From Chitinilyticum piscinae (lineage in GTDB: Bacteria > Pseudomonadota > Gammaproteobacteria > Burkholderiales > Chitinibacteraceae): 64,000 bases of DNA. Positions 11,381 through 19,480 of the stretch are shown here, in pieces. The notes under the pieces are model-generated. The model saw only the letters and a program-made list of their open reading frames with translations, searched no databases and had not been told where the DNA came from. The stretch lies in assembly GCF_015223195.1 (NCBI RefSeq), contig NZ_JADFUA010000010.1, positions 51,637 to 115,636 on the forward strand, in the 5' to 3' direction. Numbering within the stretch: position 1 is the first letter of the stretch; each line of letters begins with the position of its first letter. A program made the position numbers and the translations under genes.

Positions 11381-12162
11381 CAGGCTCCAAACACCACCAA
11401 CTTGCGCTGCACCTGCTGGCTGGCCAGATGGGCAAACAGCATGAAGGCCAGCGCCCAGCTCGCCTGAATCAGCAGTGATTCGAGTCCGTGCAGCTGGCCG
11501 GTGAGGTAGGCAACCGGGGTATTAAAGAAGTGCGCGAAGGGCAGCACGTGCAGCAGTGTTTGAGCCGTTGGCGGGAAGAAGGCCAGCGGAATCAGCGCGC
11601 CGCCGAGGAACTGCACCACAGCATCCTTGCTGGCGATGATGCCCCACAGGTCGGTGGCCAGAAATCCGGCCAGCCCGACGATAAAGGCTAGGCAATACAG
11701 CAGCACGAAGCTGCAGGCCAGCGACGCCAGCGCCAGCGGCCAGCTGGACGGCGCCAGATTCAGTCCTGCCCACCACAAAAACAGCGCAAAAGCTGGCAGC
11801 ATGTACAGCGCCTTGGCTGCCACCGCCCCCAGCGCCATCGCACCGTGGCGCAGAGCCAGATTCATCGGCTGGGTGAGCTGGCTGGCGACTTCGCCGGAAC
11901 GAATCTCGCGCGCCAGCCGCCAGTCAGCCGGCGTGGTGATGATGGCGAACAGCGTCTGCGCGGTGGCGACGTGCGTCAGCGCGGTGGCGAAATCCAGCCC
12001 GGCGCGGCTCGGGTCGTTCAGATACAGCCCGCGCCACAGCCAGTACAGCAGCCACATGCCCAGCAGATAGCCGACGCAGATGATCAGCCGGCCCTTGCGG
12101 TCGGTGGCGGTGACGCGGCCATTGGCCAGCGCCAACTGATAGCAGGCGCGCAGCGTGCTCAT
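11380..12162 (-). CDS. ABC-2 type exporter permease, first subunit
   Basis: A 260-residue membrane protein with six predicted helices, the second gene of the ABC-2 operon. The ATG at 12162 overlaps the ATPase stop in an ATGA arrangement. Longer in-frame extensions upstream lie inside the ATPase gene and have Arg/Ala-rich, shadow-like composition, so I rejected them. The helix pattern and the motif WRLAREIRSGEVASQLTQPM fit the COG4587/COG3694 permease pair. The two permeases would form a heterodimeric exporter. Confidence 0.87.
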   Translation of the reverse strand: MSTLRACYQLALANGRVTATDRKGRLIICVGYLLGMWLLYWLWRGLYLNDPSRAGLDFATALTHVATAQTLFAIITTPADWRLAREIRSGEVASQLTQPMNLALRHGAMALGAVAAKALYMLPAFALFLWWAGLNLAPSSWPLALASLACSFVLLYCLAFIVGLAGFLATDLWGIIASKDAVVQFLGGALIPLAFFPPTAQTLLHVLPFAHFFNTPVAYLTGQLHGLESLLIQASWALAFMLFAHLASQQVQRKLVVFGA

Positions 12163-13169
12163 GCGGCCTCCCGCGCGCCGACCTTGCCTGCCAGATAGAA
12201 GCCGTGCAGCAGGTCTTCCAGGCTTTGCTCGACCGGCTTGATGTCGTGAATGGCAAACGGAGCGAGCAGCTGCAGCAGCTCGGGCAGCGGCAGGCGCTCG
12301 TCGCGCGCCACTTCCAGCCAGTCGCCGTTGTGGCGCACCGCCAGCCCGGCGGGATGACCAGCCAGCAGTGCCTGTGCGGCGTCGCGGTCGCCGCCCAGTT
12401 TTGCCGCCCACCAGTGGCCGTCGCCGGCGCTCTGGCGAAAGTGCGCGAGGCTACCGTCGAACTTGAGCTGGCCGTGGTCGATCAGCAAGAGGCGCTGGCT
12501 GAGTTTTTCAATGTCGCCAACGTCGTGCGAGGTGATCAGCACCGTCGTTCCGGCATCGCGGTTGATCTGGCGGATCAGCTCGCGCATGCGCGCCTTCATT
12601 TCCAGATCGAGGCCAATCGTTGGCTCGTCCAGAAACACGACTTCCGGTGCATGCAGAAAACTGGCGGCGATTTCGCACAGCATGCGCTGGCCGAGGCTCA
12701 GCGTGCGCACCGGGCGCAGCCAGAATTCATCCAGCCCGCCCTCGCGGCGGAACAGGTTCAATTGCTGCTGGTAAGTGGCTTCCGGAACCGCAAACAGCGC
12801 CTGCAGGATGCGGAAGGAATCCTGCACCGGCAAATCCCACCACAGCTGGCTGCGCTGGCCGAAGACCACGCCAATGTGCTTGACGTATGCGCGCCTATCC
12901 CTTTGCGGGTCGAAGCCAGCGACCGATACCCTGCCTGAGCTGGGTGCGAGAATGCCGGTGAGCATCTTGATGGTGGTCGACTTGCCCGCGCCGTTCGGCC
13001 CGACCAGCGCCACGCATTCGCCGCGCGCGATGCCGAAGCTCACATCACGCACCGAATGCGTTTCGCTCCACTTTGGCCGTATAAGGCGCGCAAAGCGCTC
13101 CCCCCAGCTCTGGCCCGGCAAAGGGCTGCGGTAGACACGGTTCAGTGCTTCAGCCTGGATCAGCATCAT
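12159..13169 (-). CDS. ABC-2 type exporter ATP-binding protein
   Basis: A 336-residue ATPase, longer than minimal ABC domains because of an N-terminal arm and a C-terminal extension after about residue 240. It has Walker A (GPNGAGKSTT), a Q-loop area with FGQRSQLWWDLP, an ABC signature varying as LSLGQRM, Walker B with VVFLDEPTIGLD, and the switch His in ITSHDVGDIEKL. The motif VVFGQRSQLWWDLP is characteristic of the COG4586 group, which pairs with two ABC-2 permeases. It is the first gene of the operon, read toward lower coordinates. Two ATG codons stand in tandem at the start (13167-13169 and 13164-13166). Confidence 0.93.
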   Translation of the reverse strand: MMLIQAEALNRVYRSPLPGQSWGERFARLIRPKWSETHSVRDVSFGIARGECVALVGPNGAGKSTTIKMLTGILAPSSGRVSVAGFDPQRDRRAYVKHIGVVFGQRSQLWWDLPVQDSFRILQALFAVPEATYQQQLNLFRREGGLDEFWLRPVRTLSLGQRMLCEIAASFLHAPEVVFLDEPTIGLDLEMKARMRELIRQINRDAGTTVLITSHDVGDIEKLSQRLLLIDHGQLKFDGSLAHFRQSAGDGHWWAAKLGGDRDAAQALLAGHPAGLAVRHNGDWLEVARDERLPLPELLQLLAPFAIHDIKPVEQSLEDLLHGFYLAGKVGAREAA

Positions 13170-13276
13170 TCATTACCAAACAAGAAAGACAAATGACAAT
13201 GTAATCCACTTGCTTGCGCCAGCGGAATGTCGGATTCTGACCAGCGATTTGTCCGGATCTCTCGCGGTTTGCAACA

Positions 13277-14137
13277 ATGGCAACGATTTACTACGAACGC
13301 TTCGATGTCGAGGAAGGTGGCCGACTGGTCGGCGCCCACGTCTATCACAAGGCCTCCTGCCCGCCGATGCGCTCGCGCGGCATTTTCATGTGCGGTGTTG
13401 CCGCCCCGACCGGCCTGTGCGAGATCGAACGGATCGACGCACCGTTTCACGTCCTGCTCTTTATTCTGGACGGCTCGGCCGAGCTGTTCGAGGGCGAGGC
13501 CGTCTGGCAAGTCGGACCGGGGCAGTTCGGCGTGCTGCCGCGCGGCGGACAGCGCGGCTTTCGCCGCGTCGGCGAGGCAGCGCTACCGCACGTGTGGTTT
13601 CTGCTGCGCGACGATCCGCGCTGGGACTTCATGGATCGTTCGACCCCGTGGATCGGCAATAGCCAGGACGGCGCACTGCTGTGGGACGCGGTATCGCTTT
13701 TCCAGCGCGAAGCCTGCCGACAGAACGCCGGTGAAAGTGATGCACTGGTCATTCCGGCGCTGGATCTGGTCAGCCAGCTACTGGAACGGACGCTGGGGGT
13801 ATTCCGGCCGCAGGAAGGCTGGGCAGCGCGACTGCAGGCCTTGTTTGATGCCATTGCCCGCGAGCCCGCAGCCGACTGGCCTGTGCCACGACTGGCCACC
13901 CTGCTGGGCGTGACTCCCTCGCACCTGCATCGGCTGTGCCGCAGCCAACTGGGGCAGCCGCCGGGGCAACTGGTTTTTGCCGCACGCATGCAGGCAGCCA
14001 AAACCCGTCTGCTGCAAGGCGAACGTGTCAGCGAGGTTGCCCACGCGGTCGGCTATCAGGAAATCGCCAGTTTCTCGCGGCGCTTTCGCGCACACTTCGG
14101 CATCAATCCGAGCGAGATGCAGCCCCGGCAGAATTGA
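13277..14137 (+). CDS. AraC family transcriptional regulator
   Basis: A 286-residue regulator with an N-terminal cupin-like sensing domain (about residues 15-165, with HVLLFILDGSAELFEGEA) and a C-terminal pair of helix-turn-helix motifs (about 185-283; LATLLGVTPSHLHRLCRSQLG, then VSEVAHAVGYQEIASFSRRF). It is divergent from the ABC export operon with about 107 bases between the starts, so it is the natural candidate regulator of that operon. The ligand is unknown. ATG at 13277, with no strong ribosome site visible. Confidence 0.92.
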   Translation: MATIYYERFDVEEGGRLVGAHVYHKASCPPMRSRGIFMCGVAAPTGLCEIERIDAPFHVLLFILDGSAELFEGEAVWQVGPGQFGVLPRGGQRGFRRVGEAALPHVWFLLRDDPRWDFMDRSTPWIGNSQDGALLWDAVSLFQREACRQNAGESDALVIPALDLVSQLLERTLGVFRPQEGWAARLQALFDAIAREPAADWPVPRLATLLGVTPSHLHRLCRSQLGQPPGQLVFAARMQAAKTRLLQGERVSEVAHAVGYQEIASFSRRFRAHFGINPSEMQPRQN

Positions 14138-14209
14138 TACTCAGCCACCTATCCAGACCTATTGCTTATAAATCGGAGAACTTACGCACATACCCTACGG
14201 CAAAACGAC

Positions 14210-15499
14210 TCAGTGCAATTTCAGTGTTGGCCGGGCGACGCCGCGCAGCTTGTCGCCAATAAACAGCAGCGCAGCCAGCACCCAGCCATGCACCGCCGCC
14301 TGATGCAGCCGATAGAGCGAGGCGTAAATCAGCTTGGCTCCGCGCCCCTGCACATAATAATCACGCTGGGGGCCCACAATGGCAGCGAGACTGCCCACTG
14401 CCGTGTGCTTGCCCAGCGAAACCATCATGCCCTGCGGTTTGAACACAAATTCACTCGGGGCACGCCCCTTCAGCCGGTCGGTCAACATGCCGGCCAGCCA
14501 TTCGGCCTGCTGATGCGCGACCTGTGCGGTAGCGGGCAGCGGAGTACCACCGTCTCCATTGGGCGCACTGGCGCAATCACCCAGTGCAAAAATGTCGGGA
14601 TCGGTGAGCGTCTGCAGCGCGGTTGTGACTTCGATCTGGTTCAGACGGTTGGTGTGCAGGCCGAGCGTCGTCAGCCATTGCGGCGCCTTCACCCCCGCCG
14701 CCCACACGCGGATGGCCGAAATGATGCGCCGGCCATCGCGAAGCATGAAGCCCTGGGCATCCACCTCCGCAACCTGACTGTTGCACGCCACCAGAATGCC
14801 GCGCTCGGCCAGCCGCGCCTCAGCATAGCGGGACAATGATTCCGGTGCGCTGGCCAGAATCCGCGGCGCGCCTTCGATCACGGTGATTTCCAGCTGTGCC
14901 GGGCTGAGATTGGCACCCAGATGATGCATCTCGCGAATCGTATGATCGATCTCGGCGGCCAGCTCGACCCCGGTCGGGCCGCCGCCAACGATGCCGATGC
15001 TCAGCTTGCGCACGGCGTCGCCACTGGCAGCAACGGCAAAGGATTCGTCAAGAATGCGCCGGCGCAGCGCCTCGGCATCGGCCGGGTTATTCAGGAACAT
15101 GCAATGCTCGCGCGCCCCGCTCGTACCAAAATCATTCGCGATCGCGCCGACCGCCAGCACCAGTGTGTCGTAGTGCAGCGTACGCGCAGCCGCCAGTTCG
15201 CGACCGGTCCGGTCATGCACCGCTGCAATATGAATGCGCCGGGCTTCGCGATCCAGCCCATCCATCCAGCCGAACTCGAACCGATAGCCGTTATGCCAGG
15301 CATGGCCAAAGTAATTGACTTCATCCTCGCCGGTATTGAGCGCGCCAGTGGCCACCTCATGCAGCAACGGTTTCCAGATGTGGGTGGGCGAACCATCCAC
15401 CAGCACGATCTCGGCCTGCCGCCCTCCCAGCTTGCGCCCCAGCCGCGTGGCCAGCTCCAACCCGCCGGCACCACCACCCACAATCACGATTCTGTGCAT
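14210..15499 (-). CDS. ndh: Type II NADH dehydrogenase (NDH-2)
   Basis: A 429-residue flavoprotein that oxidises NADH and reduces quinone at the inner face of the membrane without pumping protons. It has the FAD-binding VGGGAGGLELATRLG at residues 7-21, the NADH-binding GIVGGGPTGVELAAEI near residue 170, and the second FAD contact IFALGDCAS. The C-terminus is hydrophobic and basic, as in membrane-attached NDH-2. The start codon follows GGAGGC. A perfect palindrome lies about 60 bases upstream and may be an operator. Other FAD/NAD disulfide-family oxidoreductases are less likely, given the NDH-2 opening and length. Confidence 0.92.
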   Translation of the reverse strand: MHRIVIVGGGAGGLELATRLGRKLGGRQAEIVLVDGSPTHIWKPLLHEVATGALNTGEDEVNYFGHAWHNGYRFEFGWMDGLDREARRIHIAAVHDRTGRELAAARTLHYDTLVLAVGAIANDFGTSGAREHCMFLNNPADAEALRRRILDESFAVAASGDAVRKLSIGIVGGGPTGVELAAEIDHTIREMHHLGANLSPAQLEITVIEGAPRILASAPESLSRYAEARLAERGILVACNSQVAEVDAQGFMLRDGRRIISAIRVWAAGVKAPQWLTTLGLHTNRLNQIEVTTALQTLTDPDIFALGDCASAPNGDGGTPLPATAQVAHQQAEWLAGMLTDRLKGRAPSEFVFKPQGMMVSLGKHTAVGSLAAIVGPQRDYYVQGRGAKLIYASLYRLHQAAVHGWVLAALLFIGDKLRGVARPTLKLH

Positions 15500-15558
15500 T
15501 GCCGCCTCCCTGTCCAGATGAAGAACACCAGCAGAACTACCAATCTAGCCGCTCACGT

Positions 15559-15577
15559 AATGTAGTTTTACTACATT
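15559..15577. promoter_or_regulatory. Palindromic operator candidate upstream of ndh
   Basis: A perfect 8-bp inverted repeat, AATGTAGT and ACTACATT around TTT, lies 60 bases upstream of the ndh start. No T run follows on the minus strand, so an operator is more likely than a terminator. No specific regulator can be named from the sequence. Confidence 0.5.
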
Positions 15578-15621
15578 TCAGGTGTGCGCGACAGTCGTCA
15601 TGAACCCTGATACGGCAGCAC

Positions 15622-15655
15622 AAAACAAAACGGGGTGCCCGCAGGCACCCCGTTT
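15622..15655 (-). terminator. asd terminator
   Basis: A 12-bp stem (15628-15639 with 15644-15655, loop CGCA) is followed on the minus strand by a T-rich run (TTTTGTTTTG). It lies 20 bases beyond the asd stop codon. Confidence 0.88.
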
Positions 15656-15674
15656 GGCGACACGCTGATCGTAT

Positions 15675-16778
15675 TTAGTCGATCAGGATGCGCAGCATGC
15701 GGCGCAGCGGCTCGGCCGCGCCCCACAGCAGCTGGTCACCGATCACGAAGGCGGACAGGTATTCCGCACCCATGTTCAGCTTGCGCACGCGACCCACACC
15801 GATCTGCAGGCCACCAGTGATGGACGCCGGGGTCAGCTCCTTCACGGTGATTTCGCGATCGTTCGGCACCCACTTCACCCAGTCGTTGCCCGACTTGATG
15901 ATGGCTTCGATTTCAGCCAGCGGCAGGTCTTTCTTCAGCTTCACGGTCAGCGCGAGGCTGTGGCAGCGCATTGCACCGATACGCACGCAGAGGCCGTCAA
16001 CCGGAATGGTCGCTGCAGTACCAAGAATCTTGTTCACTTCGGCCTGGCCCTTCCATTCTTCCTTGGACTGGCCGTTGTCGAGCTGCTTGTCGATCCACGG
16101 GATCAGGCCGCCGGCGAGCGGGGCGCCGAAGAATTCGGTCGGCACGTCTTCGCGGATGGTTTTCGCCACCTTGCGGTCGATGTCCAGAATGGCGGAAGCC
16201 GGCGTAGCCAGCTCGTCAGCCACCGCGCCATGCACCACGCCCATGCCCTTCAGCAGTTCGCGCATGTGGTTGGCACCACCACCCGAAGCGGCCTGGTAGG
16301 TCATCGAGGAAACCCAATCAACCAAGCCTTCGCGGAACAGACCACCCATGCCCATCAGCATGATGGAGTTGGTACAGTTGCCGCCGATGTAATTCTTGAT
16401 GCCGCGCGCCAGGGCGTCGTCGATGACGTTGCGGTTGACCGGATCAAGGATGATCACGGAGTCGTCGTCCATGCGCTTGGTGGAAGCCGCGTCGATCCAG
16501 TAACCATTCCAGCCGGCTGCACGCAGCTGCGGGTAAATTTCGGTGGTGTAGTCACCGCCCTGGCAGGAAATGATGATGTCCATTTCTTTCAGATCGGCAA
16601 TCGACTTGGCATCTTTCAGCGTGCCAGCATCCTTGCCAAAATTCGGCGCAGCCTGACCGGCTTGCGACGTGGTGAAGAACACCGGGTCGATGACATCAAA
16701 ATCTTTTTCTTCCTGCATGCGTTGCATGAGGACCGAGCCCACCATGCCACGCCAGCCGACGAGACCAACACGTTTCAT
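15675..16778 (-). CDS. asd: Aspartate-semialdehyde dehydrogenase
   Basis: Reduces aspartyl phosphate to aspartate semialdehyde with NADPH, the branch point to lysine/diaminopimelate, methionine and threonine. It has 367 residues starting [15 protein letters not shown] (NADP-binding GxxGxxG). The catalytic Cys135 lies in [11 protein letters not shown], and the substrate-binding RIGAMRCHS is present. I chose the ATG at 16778 with AGGAA upstream; a longer frame adds an implausible N-terminus. It stands alone with its own terminator. The lysine and threonine pathway genes are not in the window. Confidence 0.97.
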   Translation of the reverse strand: MKRVGLVGWRGMVGSVLMQRMQEEKDFDVIDPVFFTTSQAGQAAPNFGKDAGTLKDAKSIADLKEMDIIISCQGGDYTTEIYPQLRAAGWNGYWIDAASTKRMDDDSVIILDPVNRNVIDDALARGIKNYIGGNCTNSIMLMGMGGLFREGLVDWVSSMTYQAASGGGANHMRELLKGMGVVHGAVADELATPASAILDIDRKVAKTIREDVPTEFFGAPLAGGLIPWIDKQLDNGQSKEEWKGQAEVNKILGTAATIPVDGLCVRIGAMRCHSLALTVKLKKDLPLAEIEAIIKSGNDWVKWVPNDREITVKELTPASITGGLQIGVGRVRKLNMGAEYLSAFVIGDQLLWGAAEPLRRMLRILID

Positions 16779-17036
16779 TGCCGCATTCCTATAAAGCGTT
16801 TTCTTTTCCGAACCACCGATATTAGTGAAAACCCGCAGGCAACGCCAGCCTCGGAAAAATCGGTTACAGCTCACTGACTTAGCCAAACCGGAATAGTCGC
16901 CGCCCCCATAGATCCTCGCTGGGTATATGCCTGCAGATCATTCAAACAGATGAATACGTGGCCATAGGGCGGCACGTATGAAATTGCTCACGCCTTGGCC
17001 GTGCAGCGGCTGACGCGAGCCTTGCCCTGGAGTAGG

Positions 17037-17052
17037 ATGAGCGCCTGCTCAT
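17037..17052 (+). promoter_or_regulatory. Small hairpin in the dtd leader
   Basis: A perfect 6-bp stem, ATGAGC and GCTCAT around GCCT, ends two bases before the AAGGA ribosome site of dtd. It is too short to be a terminator. It could lower translation initiation or be chance. Confidence 0.3.
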
Positions 17053-17067
17053 ACAAGGAAACACTGC

Positions 17068-17520
17068 ATGCGCGTCCTGCTGCAACGGGTCAGCGAAGCC
17101 CGGGTCGAGGTCGACCAGCAAGTCACCGGGGCCATCGACGCCGGCCTGCTGGTGCTGGCCGGCATTGAAGAAGCCGATACCGCGGCCGATCTGGCGTGGA
17201 TGGCCGGCAAGGTCTGCAATTTGCGCGTGTTCGAAGACGAGGCCGGCGTGATGAACCGCTCGGTGCTGGATACCGGCGGCCAGATTCTGGCCGTATCGCA
17301 ATTCACGCTCTTTGGCAGCTACAAAAAGGGCAACCGCCCGAGCTGGGGCCGCGCCGCGCCGGGTCATATCTCGCAGCCAATGTTCGAGGCTTTTGTTGCG
17401 GCGCTCGCAGCCAAACTGGGCAAACCGGTGCCGACCGGCGTGTTTGGCGCGGAAATGCATGTTCACCTGGTCAACGATGGACCGGTGACGCTGATGCTGG
17501 ATTCAAAGGATCCGCAATAG
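17068..17520 (+). CDS. dtd: D-aminoacyl-tRNA deacylase
   Basis: Removes D-amino acids mischarged onto tRNA. The 150-residue length is standard. The two active-site signatures are present: [15 protein letters not shown] (the SQFTL box) and the C-terminal NDGPVT (NxGPVT box). The ATG at 17068 follows AAGGA. The stop codon is immediately followed, with no gap, by the start of the zinc-ribbon pseudokinase gene, so this housekeeping gene appears to lead the unusual three-gene cluster behind it. Confidence 0.96.
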   Translation: MRVLLQRVSEARVEVDQQVTGAIDAGLLVLAGIEEADTAADLAWMAGKVCNLRVFEDEAGVMNRSVLDTGGQILAVSQFTLFGSYKKGNRPSWGRAAPGHISQPMFEAFVAALAAKLGKPVPTGVFGAEMHVHLVNDGPVTLMLDSKDPQ

Positions 17521-18471
17521 ATGAGCGACTTTCTGGCACTGGTCTGTCCGCAGTGTGGTGGCGCGCTGCCGCAGCAGGCCGCCTGGCGCCGCGTGGCCTG
17601 CACGTATTGCCATGTGCTGGTCACGCGCAATCCGTCGCTGGTCGAGCGCAGCCATTTTCAGGCAGCGCTGCGCAGGCAGGCAGCCGAGCATGCGCGGCTG
17701 AATCCCGAATTCGTGCTCGAGGGCGCGCCGTGCCGGCTGATTGCGCCGCTGGGATCGGGCGAAACGGCCAGCATCTGGCAGGCCGAGCGCCTGACGGCCT
17801 ACCCGGAGCGCATCACGCTGAAGATCGCGCACGATGCCAGCGGCGCGGCACAACTGGACGCCGAAGCACAACACCTGCAGAACCTGCTCGCTCGCGATGG
17901 CCCCGGCAGCGCGTATTACAGCCGGCGCATCCCGCAACTGGTGGCACAAGGGCAGTATCAGGGCCGGCGCGTGCTGGCCTGGCGTGTACCACCGGGTTAC
18001 TGGGGCAGCATGGCGGCGGTGCTGCGTAATCAGCCCGCCGGCATCCGGTCTGAGCATGCGGTGTGGATCTGGCGACGCGTGCTCGACATTCTGGGCTATC
18101 TGCACAACAACGGGCTGGCGCACGGTGCCTTGAGCGCTGATCACTGGCTCGTACAGCCGCGCGACCACGGCGTGATGCTGATCGGCTGGCGCCATCTGCA
18201 CTCGGCCGAGCCGACTGATGCCGCGCACGATCTGCAGCAAAGTGCGTGGACCATCCGGCAATTACTCAATCCGTCTGACACAGAGCCCCCCGCCTTGCGC
18301 GCCGACCTGCCAGCGCCGCTGGCGGATTTGCTGGCCAGCGCCAGCGACTACGCCTGGTGCCGCAGCACCACGGCCCCCGCGCTGGATGCCTTGCTGAAAG
18401 ACCGGGCGCGACAGGCATTTGGTCCGCCGCGCTTCATTCCCTTCTCCCCTCACTCCCCAACCCACTTCTGA
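17521..18471 (+). CDS. Zinc-ribbon protein with a degenerate protein-kinase domain
   Basis: A 316-residue cytoplasmic protein. The N-terminus holds a zinc-ribbon-like pair of CxxC motifs (Cys9, Cys12, Cys27, Cys30). From about residue 70 it follows a eukaryote-like protein kinase: glycine loop PLGSGETASIW (76-86), a VAIK-like lysine at Lys101 (TLKIAHD), an acidic residue near Glu115, and a catalytic-loop position reading LAHGALSADHWLV. There the HRD aspartate is Ala and the metal-binding Asn is His. The DFG position reads IGW, so phosphotransfer looks lost and I call it a pseudokinase. It directly abuts dtd upstream, with the VWA gene 12 bases downstream. The function is unknown; a scaffold or nucleotide-binding regulator is a guess. 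Confidence 0.75.
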   Translation: MSDFLALVCPQCGGALPQQAAWRRVACTYCHVLVTRNPSLVERSHFQAALRRQAAEHARLNPEFVLEGAPCRLIAPLGSGETASIWQAERLTAYPERITLKIAHDASGAAQLDAEAQHLQNLLARDGPGSAYYSRRIPQLVAQGQYQGRRVLAWRVPPGYWGSMAAVLRNQPAGIRSEHAVWIWRRVLDILGYLHNNGLAHGALSADHWLVQPRDHGVMLIGWRHLHSAEPTDAAHDLQQSAWTIRQLLNPSDTEPPALRADLPAPLADLLASASDYAWCRSTTAPALDALLKDRARQAFGPPRFIPFSPHSPTHF

Positions 18472-18483
18472 CAAGGACTTGCC

Positions 18484-19464
18484 ATGGGTTACGGTAATTA
18501 CTCGCACGCTGCGCACTCCGCGCTGATCGCCGACCGCGCGCACCAGTCGCGTGATGAAGTCTTCGCCCAGACACAGTGCCACGCGCTGATGAATCCGCAG
18601 GGGCTGAAAGTGCGCGAGGCGCGTGACAGTGCAGACCATCCCGATTCGGTACCGATTGCCTTTGCACTCGATGTCACCGGCTCGATGGGTCACATCCCCG
18701 ACCTGCTTGCACGGCAGGAACTGCCGGGGTTCATGAAACTGCTGCAGGATTTCGGCATCGCGCACCCGCAACTGCTGTTCATGGCGATTGGTGATGCCAC
18801 CAGCGACAATGCGCCACTGCAGGTCGGCCAGTTCGAATCGACCGCCGAGCTGATGGATCAGTGGCTGACCTGGAGCTACCTCGAAGGCGGCGGCGGCGGC
18901 CAGAACCACGAGAGCTACGAGCTGGCTTTCTATATTGCCGCCCAGCACACCGACCACGATCACTGGAACCAGCGCGGCAAGAAGGGCTATCTGTTTCTGA
19001 CCGGCGACGAGCTGCCCTACCCCTATGTGTCGAAGCATCAGGTCGGCAGCCTGATCGGCGACCAGCTCGACGAAGACCTGCCGATTGCCGAGGTGATTGC
19101 CGCCGCCGCCGAGCGCTACCACCTGTACTTCCTGATTCCGGCACTCAACCGGCGCGAAAATTGCGAAAAACCGTGGCGGCAGTTGCTGGGCGACCATGTG
19201 ATCTGCCTGGAAGACCCGCAGGACACCTGCGCCGTCGCCGCCGCGCTGATCGCGCAGAACGAAGGCGTACTCAGCGGTGCCGACCGCATTGCTCAGGCGC
19301 TTTCCGCCAGCGGCATGCCCGGCGAGCGCATTGGCGCAGTCATCCGAGCCGTCGAAGGCAGCACTTCGCTGTTCGCCGCCGGCGACCAGGATGCCGCACA
19401 GGCGCACGACACCCCCGGCGCACCGGCCAAGCCCACTTCGTGGTGGAAAAAACTGTTTGGCTGA
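18484..19464 (+). CDS. VWA (von Willebrand factor A) domain protein
   Basis: A 326-residue cytoplasmic protein with a VWA fold. The metal-dependent adhesion site begins AFALDVTGSMGHIP, with Asp63, Thr65 and Ser67 as the DxTxS triad. A second strand carries LLFMAIGDATSD, and the later strand GYLFLTGDELPYP supplies further acidic residues. A glycine-rich turn (LEGGGGGQNHESYELAFY) may mark the subfamily. The C-terminus is a flexible Ala/Pro-rich tail ending SWWKKLFG. No signal peptide or membrane segment is seen. VWA proteins usually act as assembly or regulatory partners; the neighbours suggest that it works with the pseudokinase and the PurA-like ligase. Confidence 0.85.
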   Translation: MGYGNYSHAAHSALIADRAHQSRDEVFAQTQCHALMNPQGLKVREARDSADHPDSVPIAFALDVTGSMGHIPDLLARQELPGFMKLLQDFGIAHPQLLFMAIGDATSDNAPLQVGQFESTAELMDQWLTWSYLEGGGGGQNHESYELAFYIAAQHTDHDHWNQRGKKGYLFLTGDELPYPYVSKHQVGSLIGDQLDEDLPIAEVIAAAAERYHLYFLIPALNRRENCEKPWRQLLGDHVICLEDPQDTCAVAAALIAQNEGVLSGADRIAQALSASGMPGERIGAVIRAVEGSTSLFAAGDQDAAQAHDTPGAPAKPTSWWKKLFG

Positions 19465-19480
19465 GAGGGTAACGCCCCGG

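Noticed and set aside
17521..18471. Active serine/threonine kinase annotation
   Set aside because: Catalytic Asp, metal-binding Asn and the DFG Asp are all missing, so activity cannot be supported.
19277..19480. N-terminal extension of the PurA-like protein into the VWA gene
   Set aside because: The extension is shadow sequence of the VWA gene; a TTG behind GAGAGGG at 19481 gives the normal PurA length.
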